Assembly: GCF_002812985.1 (NCBI RefSeq)
Contig: NZ_PGCP01000022.1
Span: 62,001 to 126,000, forward strand
Direction of reading: 5' to 3'
DNA: 64,000 nt
DNA from: Aeromonas lusitana
Lineage (GTDB): Bacteria > Pseudomonadota > Gammaproteobacteria > Enterobacterales > Aeromonadaceae
The notes under the pieces were generated by a model that was not told the origin of the DNA, searched no databases, and saw only the letters and a list, made by a program, of their open reading frames with translations. The translations under genes and the position numbers were made by a program. Positions 50,808 to 58,667 of this stretch are shown piece after piece. Each line of letters begins with the position of its first letter. The stretch's first letter is position 1.

Positions 50808-52001
50808 TTAGAAGGAGTTGAAGAGAACCTGGGTCATCTTGTCAGCCGAACTGATGGTCTTGGCGTTCGCCTGATAGTTGCGCTGGGAGGTCATCAGGCT
50901 GACCAGTTCACCGGTCAGATCCACGTTGGAGCCCTCGTAGGCGCCCGCGGTCAAGGTACCCAGGGTCCCGGTACCCGGCGCCCCCAGCACGGGTTGGCCC
51001 GAGCTGAATGACTGCTGCCAGGTGGTATTGTTGGTCTGCAGCAGACCATTGGGGTTGGTGAAGTTCGCCATCACCACCTGACCCTGCAACAGGCTCTGAC
51101 CGTTGGTGAAGGTGGCGTAGACGCCGCCGTCGGCATCGACCCGAACCCCGGTCAGATCCCCGGCGGTATAGCCGTTGGACTGGTTGCGGGTGGCGTTGAA
51201 GTCGGAGGCATACTGGCTGACCTTGGCCAGATCCGCCTTGAGTGCGATGGGATCTGCGCCGGCCGGGGTCAGGTTCAATACGGGGGCCGTGGTCGGTGTC
51301 TTCAGGGTGCCATTGGTGTTGAACTCCATGGTCACAGGGGTGCCCGTCTTGGCGCCATTGAAGGCGTAGTTGACCTGCCAGGTGTTATCCCCTGTCTTCA
51401 CGAAATACTGGGTGACAGTGTGTTCAACCCCGAGGGAGTCATAGACCTTGCTGGACTGGGAGTAGCTGAAGCTGTCGGATTTCGCAGGATCGAACGGGTG
51501 AGCCGTCTGATCGATGATGCTGGCATCCGCCTTGAGGTTGGCCACGAACTCCAGGCTGTCAGAGGGCTTGGCGGGCAGGCTGCCGGCCTTGACCTGGATA
51601 TCACCCACCACACCGGACTGCAGTTCACCCGCTTCGTTGGTGGTGTAACCCTGCAGGCGGGTCCCGCTGGCGGTGGTCAGGTAGTTGCTGGCATCGCGCT
51701 GGAACATGCCGGCCCGGGTGTAGGAGGTCTGACCGTTACTGTCCTTGAGCACGAAGAAGCCGCTACCGGAAATAGCCAGATCCAGCCCACGCCCAGTCCG
51801 GGTCACGTCACCGTTGCGATCGAAGTTCTGGGAGACGTTGTTCATCTCCACCCCGCCAGCCTGACCACCACCATAGATGGCAGCGAACTCGGCACGGCTG
51901 GATTTGAATCCGGCGGTGCTGGCGTTGGCTACGTTGTTGCTGATGACACTCAATTCCTGGTTAACGGCGCGCAGGCCGCTCAATCCGATACTAAAAGACA
52001 C
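50808..52001 (-). CDS. lfgE: Flagellar hook protein LfgE (FlgE)
   Basis: Subunit of the universal joint. The 397-residue product has SNNVANASTAGFKSSRAEFAA at the N-terminus, variable surface domains in the middle, and YEGSNVDLTGELVSLMTSQR at the C-terminus. It is 18 bp after lfgD. Confidence 0.95.
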   Translation of the reverse strand: MSFSIGLSGLRAVNQELSVISNNVANASTAGFKSSRAEFAAIYGGGQAGGVEMNNVSQNFDRNGDVTRTGRGLDLAISGSGFFVLKDSNGQTSYTRAGMFQRDASNYLTTASGTRLQGYTTNEAGELQSGVVGDIQVKAGSLPAKPSDSLEFVANLKADASIIDQTAHPFDPAKSDSFSYSQSSKVYDSLGVEHTVTQYFVKTGDNTWQVNYAFNGAKTGTPVTMEFNTNGTLKTPTTAPVLNLTPAGADPIALKADLAKVSQYASDFNATRNQSNGYTAGDLTGVRVDADGGVYATFTNGQSLLQGQVVMANFTNPNGLLQTNNTTWQQSFSSGQPVLGAPGTGTLGTLTAGAYEGSNVDLTGELVSLMTSQRNYQANAKTISSADKMTQVLFNSF

Positions 52002-52019
52002 AGTTTCGCTCCTATTTGA

Positions 52020-52703
52020 TTACGCCGATTTACCGAACTGGACGGCGCTGAACAGGGGAACTTCCCCCACGCCCGCCACTTGCAACATGATCTCGCCGGT
52101 GCCGGGCAGGTTGACGCGCTCCACCTGGCTGGCCACATAGTTCTTGCTGGTGGTGGCAACGCCCGCGAGGGACGCCTTCACCTCGAAGCTGTACTCACCT
52201 GCTGGCAAAGTCGGCAACGCATAATCCAGTGCCCCGGCCTTGCTCTCCCCCCAGCTCTTGGTTGCGACCAGGGTGCCGTGCTTGTCATACACCTTCAGCT
52301 CGACCGTGTCGGCCGCACCGGCCAGCTCTACCTGCCCGCGGATCGCCTTCTCCTCCTTCTGGGTCAGAGTCTGGCTCGGTACCATCACTTCCTTGTCGAT
52401 GAGGTCGGTGCTCTGCAGCACCTGCTGGGTATCCATCATGTTGATGGACTTCTGTTGCAGCACCTTGAGGCCTTCCACCCCTTCCACCATGCTGAACTGC
52501 GCCAGCTGGGTGACGTACTGGGCACCGTCCAGCGGGTTGGTCGGATCCTGGTTCTGGATCTGGGCCACCATCATCTGCAGGAATTCATTGCGCAGTTGTA
52601 CGCCTTGGCTGGCCGGGGCGTTGTTACTGGCGATATCCGGGGTCGCAGAGTACTGGCTGGCGCTGCGGGCGGTATCCAGACCGCTGACTTGTGGCAGGCT
52701 CAT
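52020..52703 (-). CDS. lfgD: Hook-cap protein LfgD (FlgD)
   Basis: Scaffold at the hook tip, needed for hook assembly and then discarded. The 227-residue product has the N-terminal FLQMMVAQIQNQDPTNPLDG and a C-terminal FlgD Ig-like/Tudor part (VELKVYDKHGTLV). It adjoins lfgC with no gap. Confidence 0.94.
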   Translation of the reverse strand: MSLPQVSGLDTARSASQYSATPDIASNNAPASQGVQLRNEFLQMMVAQIQNQDPTNPLDGAQYVTQLAQFSMVEGVEGLKVLQQKSINMMDTQQVLQSTDLIDKEVMVPSQTLTQKEEKAIRGQVELAGAADTVELKVYDKHGTLVATKSWGESKAGALDYALPTLPAGEYSFEVKASLAGVATTSKNYVASQVERVNLPGTGEIMLQVAGVGEVPLFSAVQFGKSA

Positions 52704-53129
52704 TTAAGCCCCCTGACCCAGTCGCAGCAGCCCTTGCTGCATGCTGTTGATGCGGTTGATCACCTCGACCGAGGTTTCGAATCCCCGGGAGGCGCTCATC
52801 ATGTCCGCCATCTCCTCTACCGCATTGACGTTGGAGTAGTAGACAAAGCCATCACCGTCGGCCAGCGGGTTGGTCGGCTCCAGCCGTTTCTCGACCTGGC
52901 GATCCGACTGCACTATCCCTGCGATCTGTACCTGGGCGGCGCCGAGCCCTTCGGCATCCTGCACCCGTTGATAGAGGGTGGAGAACACGGGCTTGATGGC
53001 CCGGAAGGCGGCAGCCTCGCTGCCGGAGGCGCTGTCGACGTTGGCCAGGTTGGAAGCGACTGTGTCCAGGCGGACTGTCTGTGCCCGCATGGCACTGCCG
53101 GCGATGTCATAGATGCGATTGAACGACAT
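52704..53129 (-). CDS. lfgC: Proximal rod protein LfgC (FlgC)
   Basis: Proximal rod subunit. The 141-residue product has GSAMRAQTVRLDTVASNLAN at the N-terminus and YSNVNAVEEMADMMSASRGFETSVEVIN at the C-terminus. It is 2 bp after lfgB. Confidence 0.95.
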   Translation of the reverse strand: MSFNRIYDIAGSAMRAQTVRLDTVASNLANVDSASGSEAAAFRAIKPVFSTLYQRVQDAEGLGAAQVQIAGIVQSDRQVEKRLEPTNPLADGDGFVYYSNVNAVEEMADMMSASRGFETSVEVINRINSMQQGLLRLGQGA

Positions 53130-53131
53130 GA

Positions 53132-53521
53132 TTAACGGCCCTCGATCGCCTTGGCGATCCCGGTGATTTTCATATTCAAGAAGGTGAGGCTGGTCTGAAA
53201 GTCGGTGGCATTGCTGGCAAACTTGCTCTGCTCCACGCTGAGCTCGGCCGTGTTGCCATCCATGGATACCTGGTAAGGAATGCGATAGAGAGGATGCTGC
53301 ATGTCATTGCTCATGGCGCCCTGACTGATGGAGGCGCCCTGTTCCCCTGCGGCAACCTGCTGGGCGACCCGGCCGAGGATGGACTTGTAGTCGACATCCC
53401 GCGCCAAATAGCCAGGGGTATCCACATTGGCCAAGTTCCCTGCCAGAATACGTGCCCGATCCGCTCGCACATCGAGGGCATAGGGGTGCACGCCAAGAGC
53501 GCTGTCAAATGAGATACTCAT
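53132..53521 (-). CDS. lfgB: Proximal rod protein LfgB (FlgB)
   Basis: Proximal rod subunit and first gene of the rod/hook operon. The 129-residue product has RADRARILAGNLANVDTPGY and a C-terminal helix (SKFASNATDFQTSLTFLNMK). AAGGA lies 6 nt before the ATG. It is head to head with lfgA. Confidence 0.95.
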   Translation of the reverse strand: MSISFDSALGVHPYALDVRADRARILAGNLANVDTPGYLARDVDYKSILGRVAQQVAAGEQGASISQGAMSNDMQHPLYRIPYQVSMDGNTAELSVEQSKFASNATDFQTSLTFLNMKITGIAKAIEGR

Positions 53522-53563
53522 GCTTCATCCTTCTTATGAACCAGTCAGACCGGTGCATCCTTT

Positions 53564-53579
53564 ATCAAGACTCATGCCA
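53564..53579 (-). promoter_or_regulatory. Candidate sigma54 promoter of the lfgB operon
   Basis: TGGCATGAGTCTTGAT on the minus strand has a very good -24 element (TGGCA) and a -12 element TTGAT at the right spacing, but the invariant GC at -12 reads GA. The predicted transcript would start about 32 nt before lfgB. It overlaps the presumed start of lfgA on the other strand. Confidence 0.38.
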
Positions 53580-54383
53580 ATCATGAAAAGCCGTTATTTC
53601 CGCTGGTTAGGGTACAGACAGTGGCTGATAAGCCAGACAAAAGGGGAAGCCCTGTTTCCCATATGGAAGTGGGTCCGTCTGCTGGGCCTGCCACTCGCCC
53701 TGCTGCTGGGGCAGCCGGTATGGGCCGAGGCCACACCCCTGTCCGAGCAGCTGGAGATTGAATTGAGATCTGATGCCACGGCCGCCCTTGATGACTACCT
53801 GCAGCAGCAGGGCTGGCCCAGCACCCAGGCGGAGTATCAGATCTGGCTCTCCCCCGCCGTGGTCCATCTCCCCTCCTGTCAGCAGGAGATAAGGCTGCAG
53901 GCGGGCGGGCAGTATCGTCAGCCCTGGGGGCGGCGCCCCTACCTGGTCGAGTGCACCGAACCGGCCTGGCAACTGAGGGCCAGGGTCGAGGTCAGTCTGA
54001 TGATGCCGGTCTGGGTCACGGCCCGGGAGATCCAGAAAGGAAGGGCCATCCAGCCCGCCGATCTGGTCGAGAAGGAGCTGGATGTCAGCCGGTTGCAACG
54101 GGGCTTCATCCCCAGCAATCATTCGCCGGTGGGCAGCAAGAGCAATCGCCATCTCAGGATGGGCCAGCTCATCAGCGAGCTGGACCTGCAAAAAGCCTGG
54201 GCGGTACAGGAGGGGGAAGGGGTACTGATCCGGGCAGGCCAGGCGGGTTTCTCGGCGACTACCCGTGGCAAGGCACTGGAGAGCGGTGCCATAGGCGACG
54301 GGATCCGGGTACGCAACAATCAGTCCGGCAAGGAGATCCAGGCCTGGGTCATAGAGAAAGGGGAAGTGGAAACCCGTTTTTGA
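53574..54383 (+). CDS. lfgA: P-ring assembly chaperone LfgA (FlgA)
   Basis: Periplasmic chaperone for P-ring formation. The product has a signal-type hydrophobic segment (VRLLGLPLALLLGQPVWAEA, preceded by an unusually long basic region of about 30 residues), and a C-terminal SAF/FlgA domain (PVWVTAREIQKGRAIQPADL, VLIRAGQAGFSATTRGKALE, DGIRVRNNQSGKEIQAWV). Start choice is uncertain: ATG codons at 53574 and 53583 are both possible and neither has a good ribosome site; the frame is open further upstream. It precedes lfgM by 76 bp. Confidence 0.88.
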   Translation: MPIMKSRYFRWLGYRQWLISQTKGEALFPIWKWVRLLGLPLALLLGQPVWAEATPLSEQLEIELRSDATAALDDYLQQQGWPSTQAEYQIWLSPAVVHLPSCQQEIRLQAGGQYRQPWGRRPYLVECTEPAWQLRARVEVSLMMPVWVTAREIQKGRAIQPADLVEKELDVSRLQRGFIPSNHSPVGSKSNRHLRMGQLISELDLQKAWAVQEGEGVLIRAGQAGFSATTRGKALESGAIGDGIRVRNNQSGKEIQAWVIEKGEVETRF

Positions 54384-54402
54384 CCCGAAAGAGAAGTTTG
54401 AT

Positions 54403-54430
54403 TCAAGTTGAGGCGCTCAAGGGTCGCCTG
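54403..54430 (+). promoter_or_regulatory. Candidate LafS (sigma28) promoter of lfgM-lfgN
   Basis: TCAAGTTG, 12 nt, then GTCGCCTG, ending 29 nt before the lfgM ATG. The element has the same two halves and spacing as the one before lafA2. A sigma28 promoter directly before flgM is usual in flagellar systems and provides feedback on the anti-sigma factor. Confidence 0.55.
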
Positions 54431-54459
54431 TCATAGATAGACCAACAGGAAATGACGTT

Positions 54460-54738
54460 ATGAAAATCACCCGCACCGATCCGCTCTATGCCCAGGCCCA
54501 GTTGCAACGCAAGCAGGATGCCGCCCCGCTGGCCCAGTCTCAGTCCAAGCCGAGCCAGGGCGATGCCAGGATCAGCACCACGACACAGACCATCAATCAG
54601 GCGAGAAGCCAGCTGGCTTCCACCTCGGATGTGGATATGGAGAAGGTGAACCAGATCCGTCAGGCCATCAGCGAAGGCAAGCTGGAGCTCGACATGGATG
54701 CCCTGAGCCAGGCCATCCTGGACATGCATCGTCGATGA
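54460..54738 (+). CDS. lfgM: Anti-sigma28 factor LfgM (FlgM)
   Basis: Holds LafS inactive until it is exported through the finished hook. The 92-residue product has a disordered N-terminal half and a C-terminal helical sigma-binding part (DMEKVNQIRQAISEGKLELD and ALSQAILDMHRR). It overlaps lfgN by 4 bp. Confidence 0.92.
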   Translation: MKITRTDPLYAQAQLQRKQDAAPLAQSQSKPSQGDARISTTTQTINQARSQLASTSDVDMEKVNQIRQAISEGKLELDMDALSQAILDMHRR

Positions 54739-55178
54739 GCATGGCACTCAAGCTGAGGGTCAAGCAGTTGATCATCGGCATCCAGCAAGACTCTAGCCGC
54801 TACGCCGAGCTGCAACAATTGCTGCTCAACCAGCATGGCCTGCTGGCCAGCCATGACGTCGATGGCTTGACCGCCCACAATCAGCGGCAAACCCGCGTGA
54901 TGGCAGAGATCCAGCAGCAGGCCCAGCAACGCTGTCAGCATCTGCTGGCACTGGGGCTCAAGCCCGATGAGAAGGGAATGGCGACGCTCATCACCAAGTT
55001 GCCAGGCCAGTTGCAACAGAGCGTCGGCGAGCAGTGGCAACGACTCGAGCTGCTGCTGCAACAATGCCGACGTCAGAATGAGCTCAATGGTCGCCTGTTG
55101 GCCGGTCAGATAGAAACCATTCATACCCTGCTGGGCCAGGAGTCCTCCTATGGCCAGCAAGACCGCTTCCCCGATTGA
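54735..55178 (+). CDS. lfgN: Junction-protein chaperone LfgN (FlgN)
   Basis: Cytoplasmic export chaperone for the junction proteins LfgK and LfgL. The 147-residue, all-helical product (LIIGIQQDSSRYAELQQLLL) fits the FlgN family in size and position after lfgM. It ends 5 bp from the convergent lfiJ; no terminator fits in the gap. Confidence 0.88.
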   Translation: MSMALKLRVKQLIIGIQQDSSRYAELQQLLLNQHGLLASHDVDGLTAHNQRQTRVMAEIQQQAQQRCQHLLALGLKPDEKGMATLITKLPGQLQQSVGEQWQRLELLLQQCRRQNELNGRLLAGQIETIHTLLGQESSYGQQDRFPD

Positions 55179-55183
55179 GTGGC

Positions 55184-55600
55184 TCAGCGCCCTTGCAGGG
55201 CGCGATGGCGCAGACTGGCGAGCTCGTCCAGCTGGCGCTGTTCCCCCGCTTCATGGCGCTGGCGCTTGTCCAGCTCCCGCTTGTCCAGCAGCAACTCCAA
55301 CCCCTTGACCCGACCAAACTGCTTGAGCAGTTGACCCTCATGGCGTGACAGATCCACGCGTGCCAGCGCCGATTGCTGCAACTGGTGATCCAGCAGATGA
55401 CGCAGCTGTCCCTGCATCTGCTGCTTGTTTTGCCACAGCAGAGGATGAAAGCTCGCCGAACCGGGCTGCAGGGTATCGATCACCTCTCTCAATTTCACGG
55501 CACGCTGCTCTTCACGCATGGCCAGATCTCGCAGGCGTTGCCGCTCCTTGCCCATGGATTCCAACGCATCTTGTTGCAGGCCGAGATAGGATTTCAGCAT
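55184..55600 (-). CDS. lfiJ: Flagellar export protein LfiJ (FliJ)
   Basis: Coiled-coil stalk protein of the export ATPase. The 138-residue product is helical throughout and rich in charged residues (MLKSYLGLQQDALESMGKER), matching FliJ in size and order. It follows lfiI by 9 bp and is the last gene of the lafK-lfiEFGHIJ series. Confidence 0.87.
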   Translation of the reverse strand: MLKSYLGLQQDALESMGKERQRLRDLAMREEQRAVKLREVIDTLQPGSASFHPLLWQNKQQMQGQLRHLLDHQLQQSALARVDLSRHEGQLLKQFGRVKGLELLLDKRELDKRQRHEAGEQRQLDELASLRHRALQGR

Positions 55601-55609
55601 GCCGCGTCC

Positions 55610-56941
55610 TTAGGCTCTGCCTAACACTTGTTTGAGACCGCCCACCACCTGGGTGATGGGGGTCTCTTCGTGGATACCCTGCTGCAAGAAGCCGGCGATG
55701 GCGGGATAACGCTGCACCGCCTCATCCATCTGGGGGTCGGCCCCAGGCTGATAGCCGCCGAGGGGCAAGAGTTCACGGACCTGTTGATAACGGCCCCAGA
55801 GTTGGCGCAGGTTAACGGCCAGGGTCTGCCACTCGGGCGCTACCACCTGCGGCATGACCCGGCTCACCGAGGCGCCTATATCGATGGCCGGGTAGTGACC
55901 CTCCTCCGCCAGCCGGCGCGTCAGCACTATGTGACCATCGAGGATGGCCCTGGCCGAATCCACTACGGGATCCTGTTGATCATCCCCCTCCGCCAGCACG
56001 GTATAGAAAGCGCTCAGGCTGCCATCGGCACGGGTGCCGTTACCCGCCCGCTCCACCAGCTGGGTCAGCATGCTGAACACTGAGGGAGGATAACCGCGGG
56101 TGGCGGGGGGTTCGCCGATCGCCAGCGCAATCTCGCGCTGGGCCTGGGCATAGCGGGTCAGGGAGTCCATCAGCAGCAGCACGTCCTGCCCCTGCTCACG
56201 AAAATACTCGGCGATGCGGTGGCACAGCTGGGCCGCGCGCAGTCGCATCAGGGGGGATTGATCCGCCGGTGCCGCGATCACCACGGAGCGGGCCAGCCCC
56301 TCGGCCCCCAGGCTGTGCTCGATGAACTCGCGCACCTCACGGCCCCGCTCACCGATGAGCCCCACCACCACTATCTGGGCGCTGGTGTTGCGGGTCATCA
56401 TGCCGAGCAGCATGCTCTTGCCGACCCCGGAGCCGGCGAACAGCCCGAGCCGCTGGCCCTTGCCCACGGTCAACAGGCCGTTGATGGCCCGGATCCCCAC
56501 GTCCAGCGGCTCGCGCACCGGCGTGCGCAGCAGCGGATTGGGGGGAGAGGCAAACAGGGGAACCCGTTCACCCTCGTCCGACAGGGGGCGCCCATCGAGG
56601 GGTTGCAACAGTCCATCGAGCACCCGTCCAAGCAGGTGATCGCCTACCCGAATGGTCTCCTCCCCGTCGATGGGCAGTACCCGAGCACCGGCGTAAAGGC
56701 CGCTCATGGGCTGCAGCGGCATCAGGTAGGAGATATCCCGGTTGAACCCCACCACCTCGGCCAGCAAGGGGTCACCCGTGGCACAATCGACCCGGCAACG
56801 CTGTCCCATCACCAGCTGGCAACCCACGACCTCCAGGGTCAGGCCGGTGACCCGCACCAGACGACCGTAGCGACGAAAACCCGGGATCTCGTCCAGGTTG
56901 TCCAGTGCCGACGTCAGGACCCGTTGCAGGGATTCATGCAT
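55610..56941 (-). CDS. lfiI: Flagellum-specific export ATPase LfiI (FliI)
   Basis: Hexameric ATPase of the flagellar type III export apparatus, related to the F1 beta subunit. The 443-residue product has Walker A GLFAGSGVGKSMLLG, Walker B LLLMDSLTRYAQAQREI, and GEPPATRGYPPSVFSMLTQL. It overlaps lfiH by 8 bp. Confidence 0.97.
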   Translation of the reverse strand: MHESLQRVLTSALDNLDEIPGFRRYGRLVRVTGLTLEVVGCQLVMGQRCRVDCATGDPLLAEVVGFNRDISYLMPLQPMSGLYAGARVLPIDGEETIRVGDHLLGRVLDGLLQPLDGRPLSDEGERVPLFASPPNPLLRTPVREPLDVGIRAINGLLTVGKGQRLGLFAGSGVGKSMLLGMMTRNTSAQIVVVGLIGERGREVREFIEHSLGAEGLARSVVIAAPADQSPLMRLRAAQLCHRIAEYFREQGQDVLLLMDSLTRYAQAQREIALAIGEPPATRGYPPSVFSMLTQLVERAGNGTRADGSLSAFYTVLAEGDDQQDPVVDSARAILDGHIVLTRRLAEEGHYPAIDIGASVSRVMPQVVAPEWQTLAVNLRQLWGRYQQVRELLPLGGYQPGADPQMDEAVQRYPAIAGFLQQGIHEETPITQVVGGLKQVLGRA

Positions 56942-57626
56942 CCTTGGGCAATTCCAGGGTCTGGTTGAGCTGCTCTATGCAGCGGCCGAGCCGCTCCTTG
57001 GTGTTGATCTCGATGACAGCCGCGCGGGTCTCGATCCGGGCGTCACCGACCCCCAGGGCTCCATCCACCTGCAGCGGCCACTTCTCGCAGCGGGTTACCC
57101 CCTGCTCGGCCAGCCGTTGTCTGTCCCCTTCACTGAGATAGATGACCAGATCTTCGGATTCGTTCGGCAGGGTCGCCATGGCCTGTTCGACCTGGCTGAG
57201 CACCTGCTGCGGGTTGAGGGTAAATTCGGCCTGGATCACCCGCTTCGCCACCTGGGCAACCAGCTGGGCGATCAGCTCTTTTTGCTCCAGCATGCGGGCC
57301 CGCGTCAGGGACTCCCATTGCAGCTGCAACTTGGCGAAGGGGATCATGGCCTGATCGAACGAGGCCCGCCCCTCGGCCAGCCCCTGTGCCAGGCCACGCA
57401 CCTGACCCTGCTGCAGGCCCTTGGCCTCCCCTTCGATGAGGCCGCTGGTCAGCCCCTGCTGGTAGCCGGACTGGTACCCTTCGGCCTGCCCCTGCTCCAA
57501 CCCTTGCTGATAGCCATATTCAAACTCTTCCTGCTGGCTCTGGGCCTCTTCCCCACTCTGCCCCAAGGACGGGAAACGGTAGAGACGGGTGGCACCGGCC
57601 GCCAATTTGCGAACATGCTGACTCAT
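56934..57626 (-). CDS. lfiH: Export ATPase regulator LfiH (FliH)
   Basis: Negative regulator and stator of LfiI that links it to the C ring. The 230-residue product has the glycine-repeat helix typical of FliH (QGLEQGQAEGYQSGYQQGL, then further G-x3-G repeats to about residue 90) and a C-terminal V-ATPase-E-like domain (GVGDARIETRAAVIEINTKE). Confidence 0.93.
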   Translation of the reverse strand: MSQHVRKLAAGATRLYRFPSLGQSGEEAQSQQEEFEYGYQQGLEQGQAEGYQSGYQQGLTSGLIEGEAKGLQQGQVRGLAQGLAEGRASFDQAMIPFAKLQLQWESLTRARMLEQKELIAQLVAQVAKRVIQAEFTLNPQQVLSQVEQAMATLPNESEDLVIYLSEGDRQRLAEQGVTRCEKWPLQVDGALGVGDARIETRAAVIEINTKERLGRCIEQLNQTLELPKDA

Positions 57627-57638
57627 GCCTCTCTCCTG

Positions 57639-58667
57639 TTAGCTGACGGTCGGTTCTTCGAACAGCTGGAACTCGAGCTCGCCTTGCTCTACCAGCTCCC
57701 GCACCATCTGCATCACCTCTTCCCGCGCCTGCTCGACCTTGCGCAGGGAGACGCTGCCCTGATCCTGGATCTGGGCCTCCAGCGCCTGCGCCATCCGCTT
57801 CGGCATGGCGCCAAGCACCACCTTGCGGAAGCTGGCTTCGGTGTTTTTCAGGGCCAGCGCCAGCAGATCCGCCGGCAGCTCCTGCACCAGTCGTTGCAGG
57901 GTCTCGTCGCTCTGACGACGCAGGGCCATGAAGTCGAACATGTTCTTCTCGATCTCGAGGGCCATGTCCCCATCGTGTTCCCGCAGCAGGGAGAGCATCT
58001 GCTCCTTGTTACCCTGATAGCGGTTCAGGATATCGGCAACCTGGCGCACCCCGTTCACCTTGGCGCCGGACTGATCCGCCACGTAGGCGAGGCAGCGATC
58101 CAGCGTCAGTCTCAATTCGCCCAGCACATGCTCGCTGACCGAGCTGAGGCTGGCGACCCGCACCAGCAGATCGTCGTGCACCGAGCCCGGCAAGGCATCG
58201 AGCACGGCGGAGGCGGTCTGGGGGGGGAGGAAGGCAAGCAGCACGGCCTGCATCTGCGGGTGTTCATTGCGGAAGAAGCGGGCCAGCACATCGGCAGGCA
58301 CCCACTGCAGGCGCTGGATGTCCTGGCTCATGACATCCCCGTAGAGGCTGTCGAGCAGGCTGCGGGAGAGGCGCTGTCCCAGCGCCAGATCCAGGGTCTG
58401 CTCCAGATATTCCCGTGACGCACTGCCGATACCGCTCTGTTCGCGGTACTGGTTGAAGAACTGCTGCAGGGTCCATTTGGCCTCTATCGAGCTCACACCG
58501 GAGAGGCCCGCCATCTTGGAAATGAGGCGCTGCACCTCATCGCGGGACAGCTTCTGCATCACCTTGGCGGCGGCCTCTGTCCCCATGCTCAGCAACAGGA
58601 TGGCGGCCTTCTCGAGGTTGTCGATATCGATGTCGACCGCACTCTGGTTCAGATTAACGTTGTTCAT
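57639..58667 (-). CDS. lfiG: Motor switch protein LfiG (FliG)
   Basis: C-ring protein that generates torque with the stator. The 342-residue product has the N-terminal domain (KAAILLLSMGTEAAAKVMQK), the middle EHPQMQAVLLAFL motif, and the C-terminal torque helix region (LRRQSDETLQRLVQELPADL and MPKRMAQALEAQIQDQG). The ATG of MNNVNLNQ was chosen with GTGAG before it; it overlaps the lfiF stop by 14 bp. Confidence 0.95.
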   Translation of the reverse strand: MNNVNLNQSAVDIDIDNLEKAAILLLSMGTEAAAKVMQKLSRDEVQRLISKMAGLSGVSSIEAKWTLQQFFNQYREQSGIGSASREYLEQTLDLALGQRLSRSLLDSLYGDVMSQDIQRLQWVPADVLARFFRNEHPQMQAVLLAFLPPQTASAVLDALPGSVHDDLLVRVASLSSVSEHVLGELRLTLDRCLAYVADQSGAKVNGVRQVADILNRYQGNKEQMLSLLREHDGDMALEIEKNMFDFMALRRQSDETLQRLVQELPADLLALALKNTEASFRKVVLGAMPKRMAQALEAQIQDQGSVSLRKVEQAREEVMQMVRELVEQGELEFQLFEEPTVS

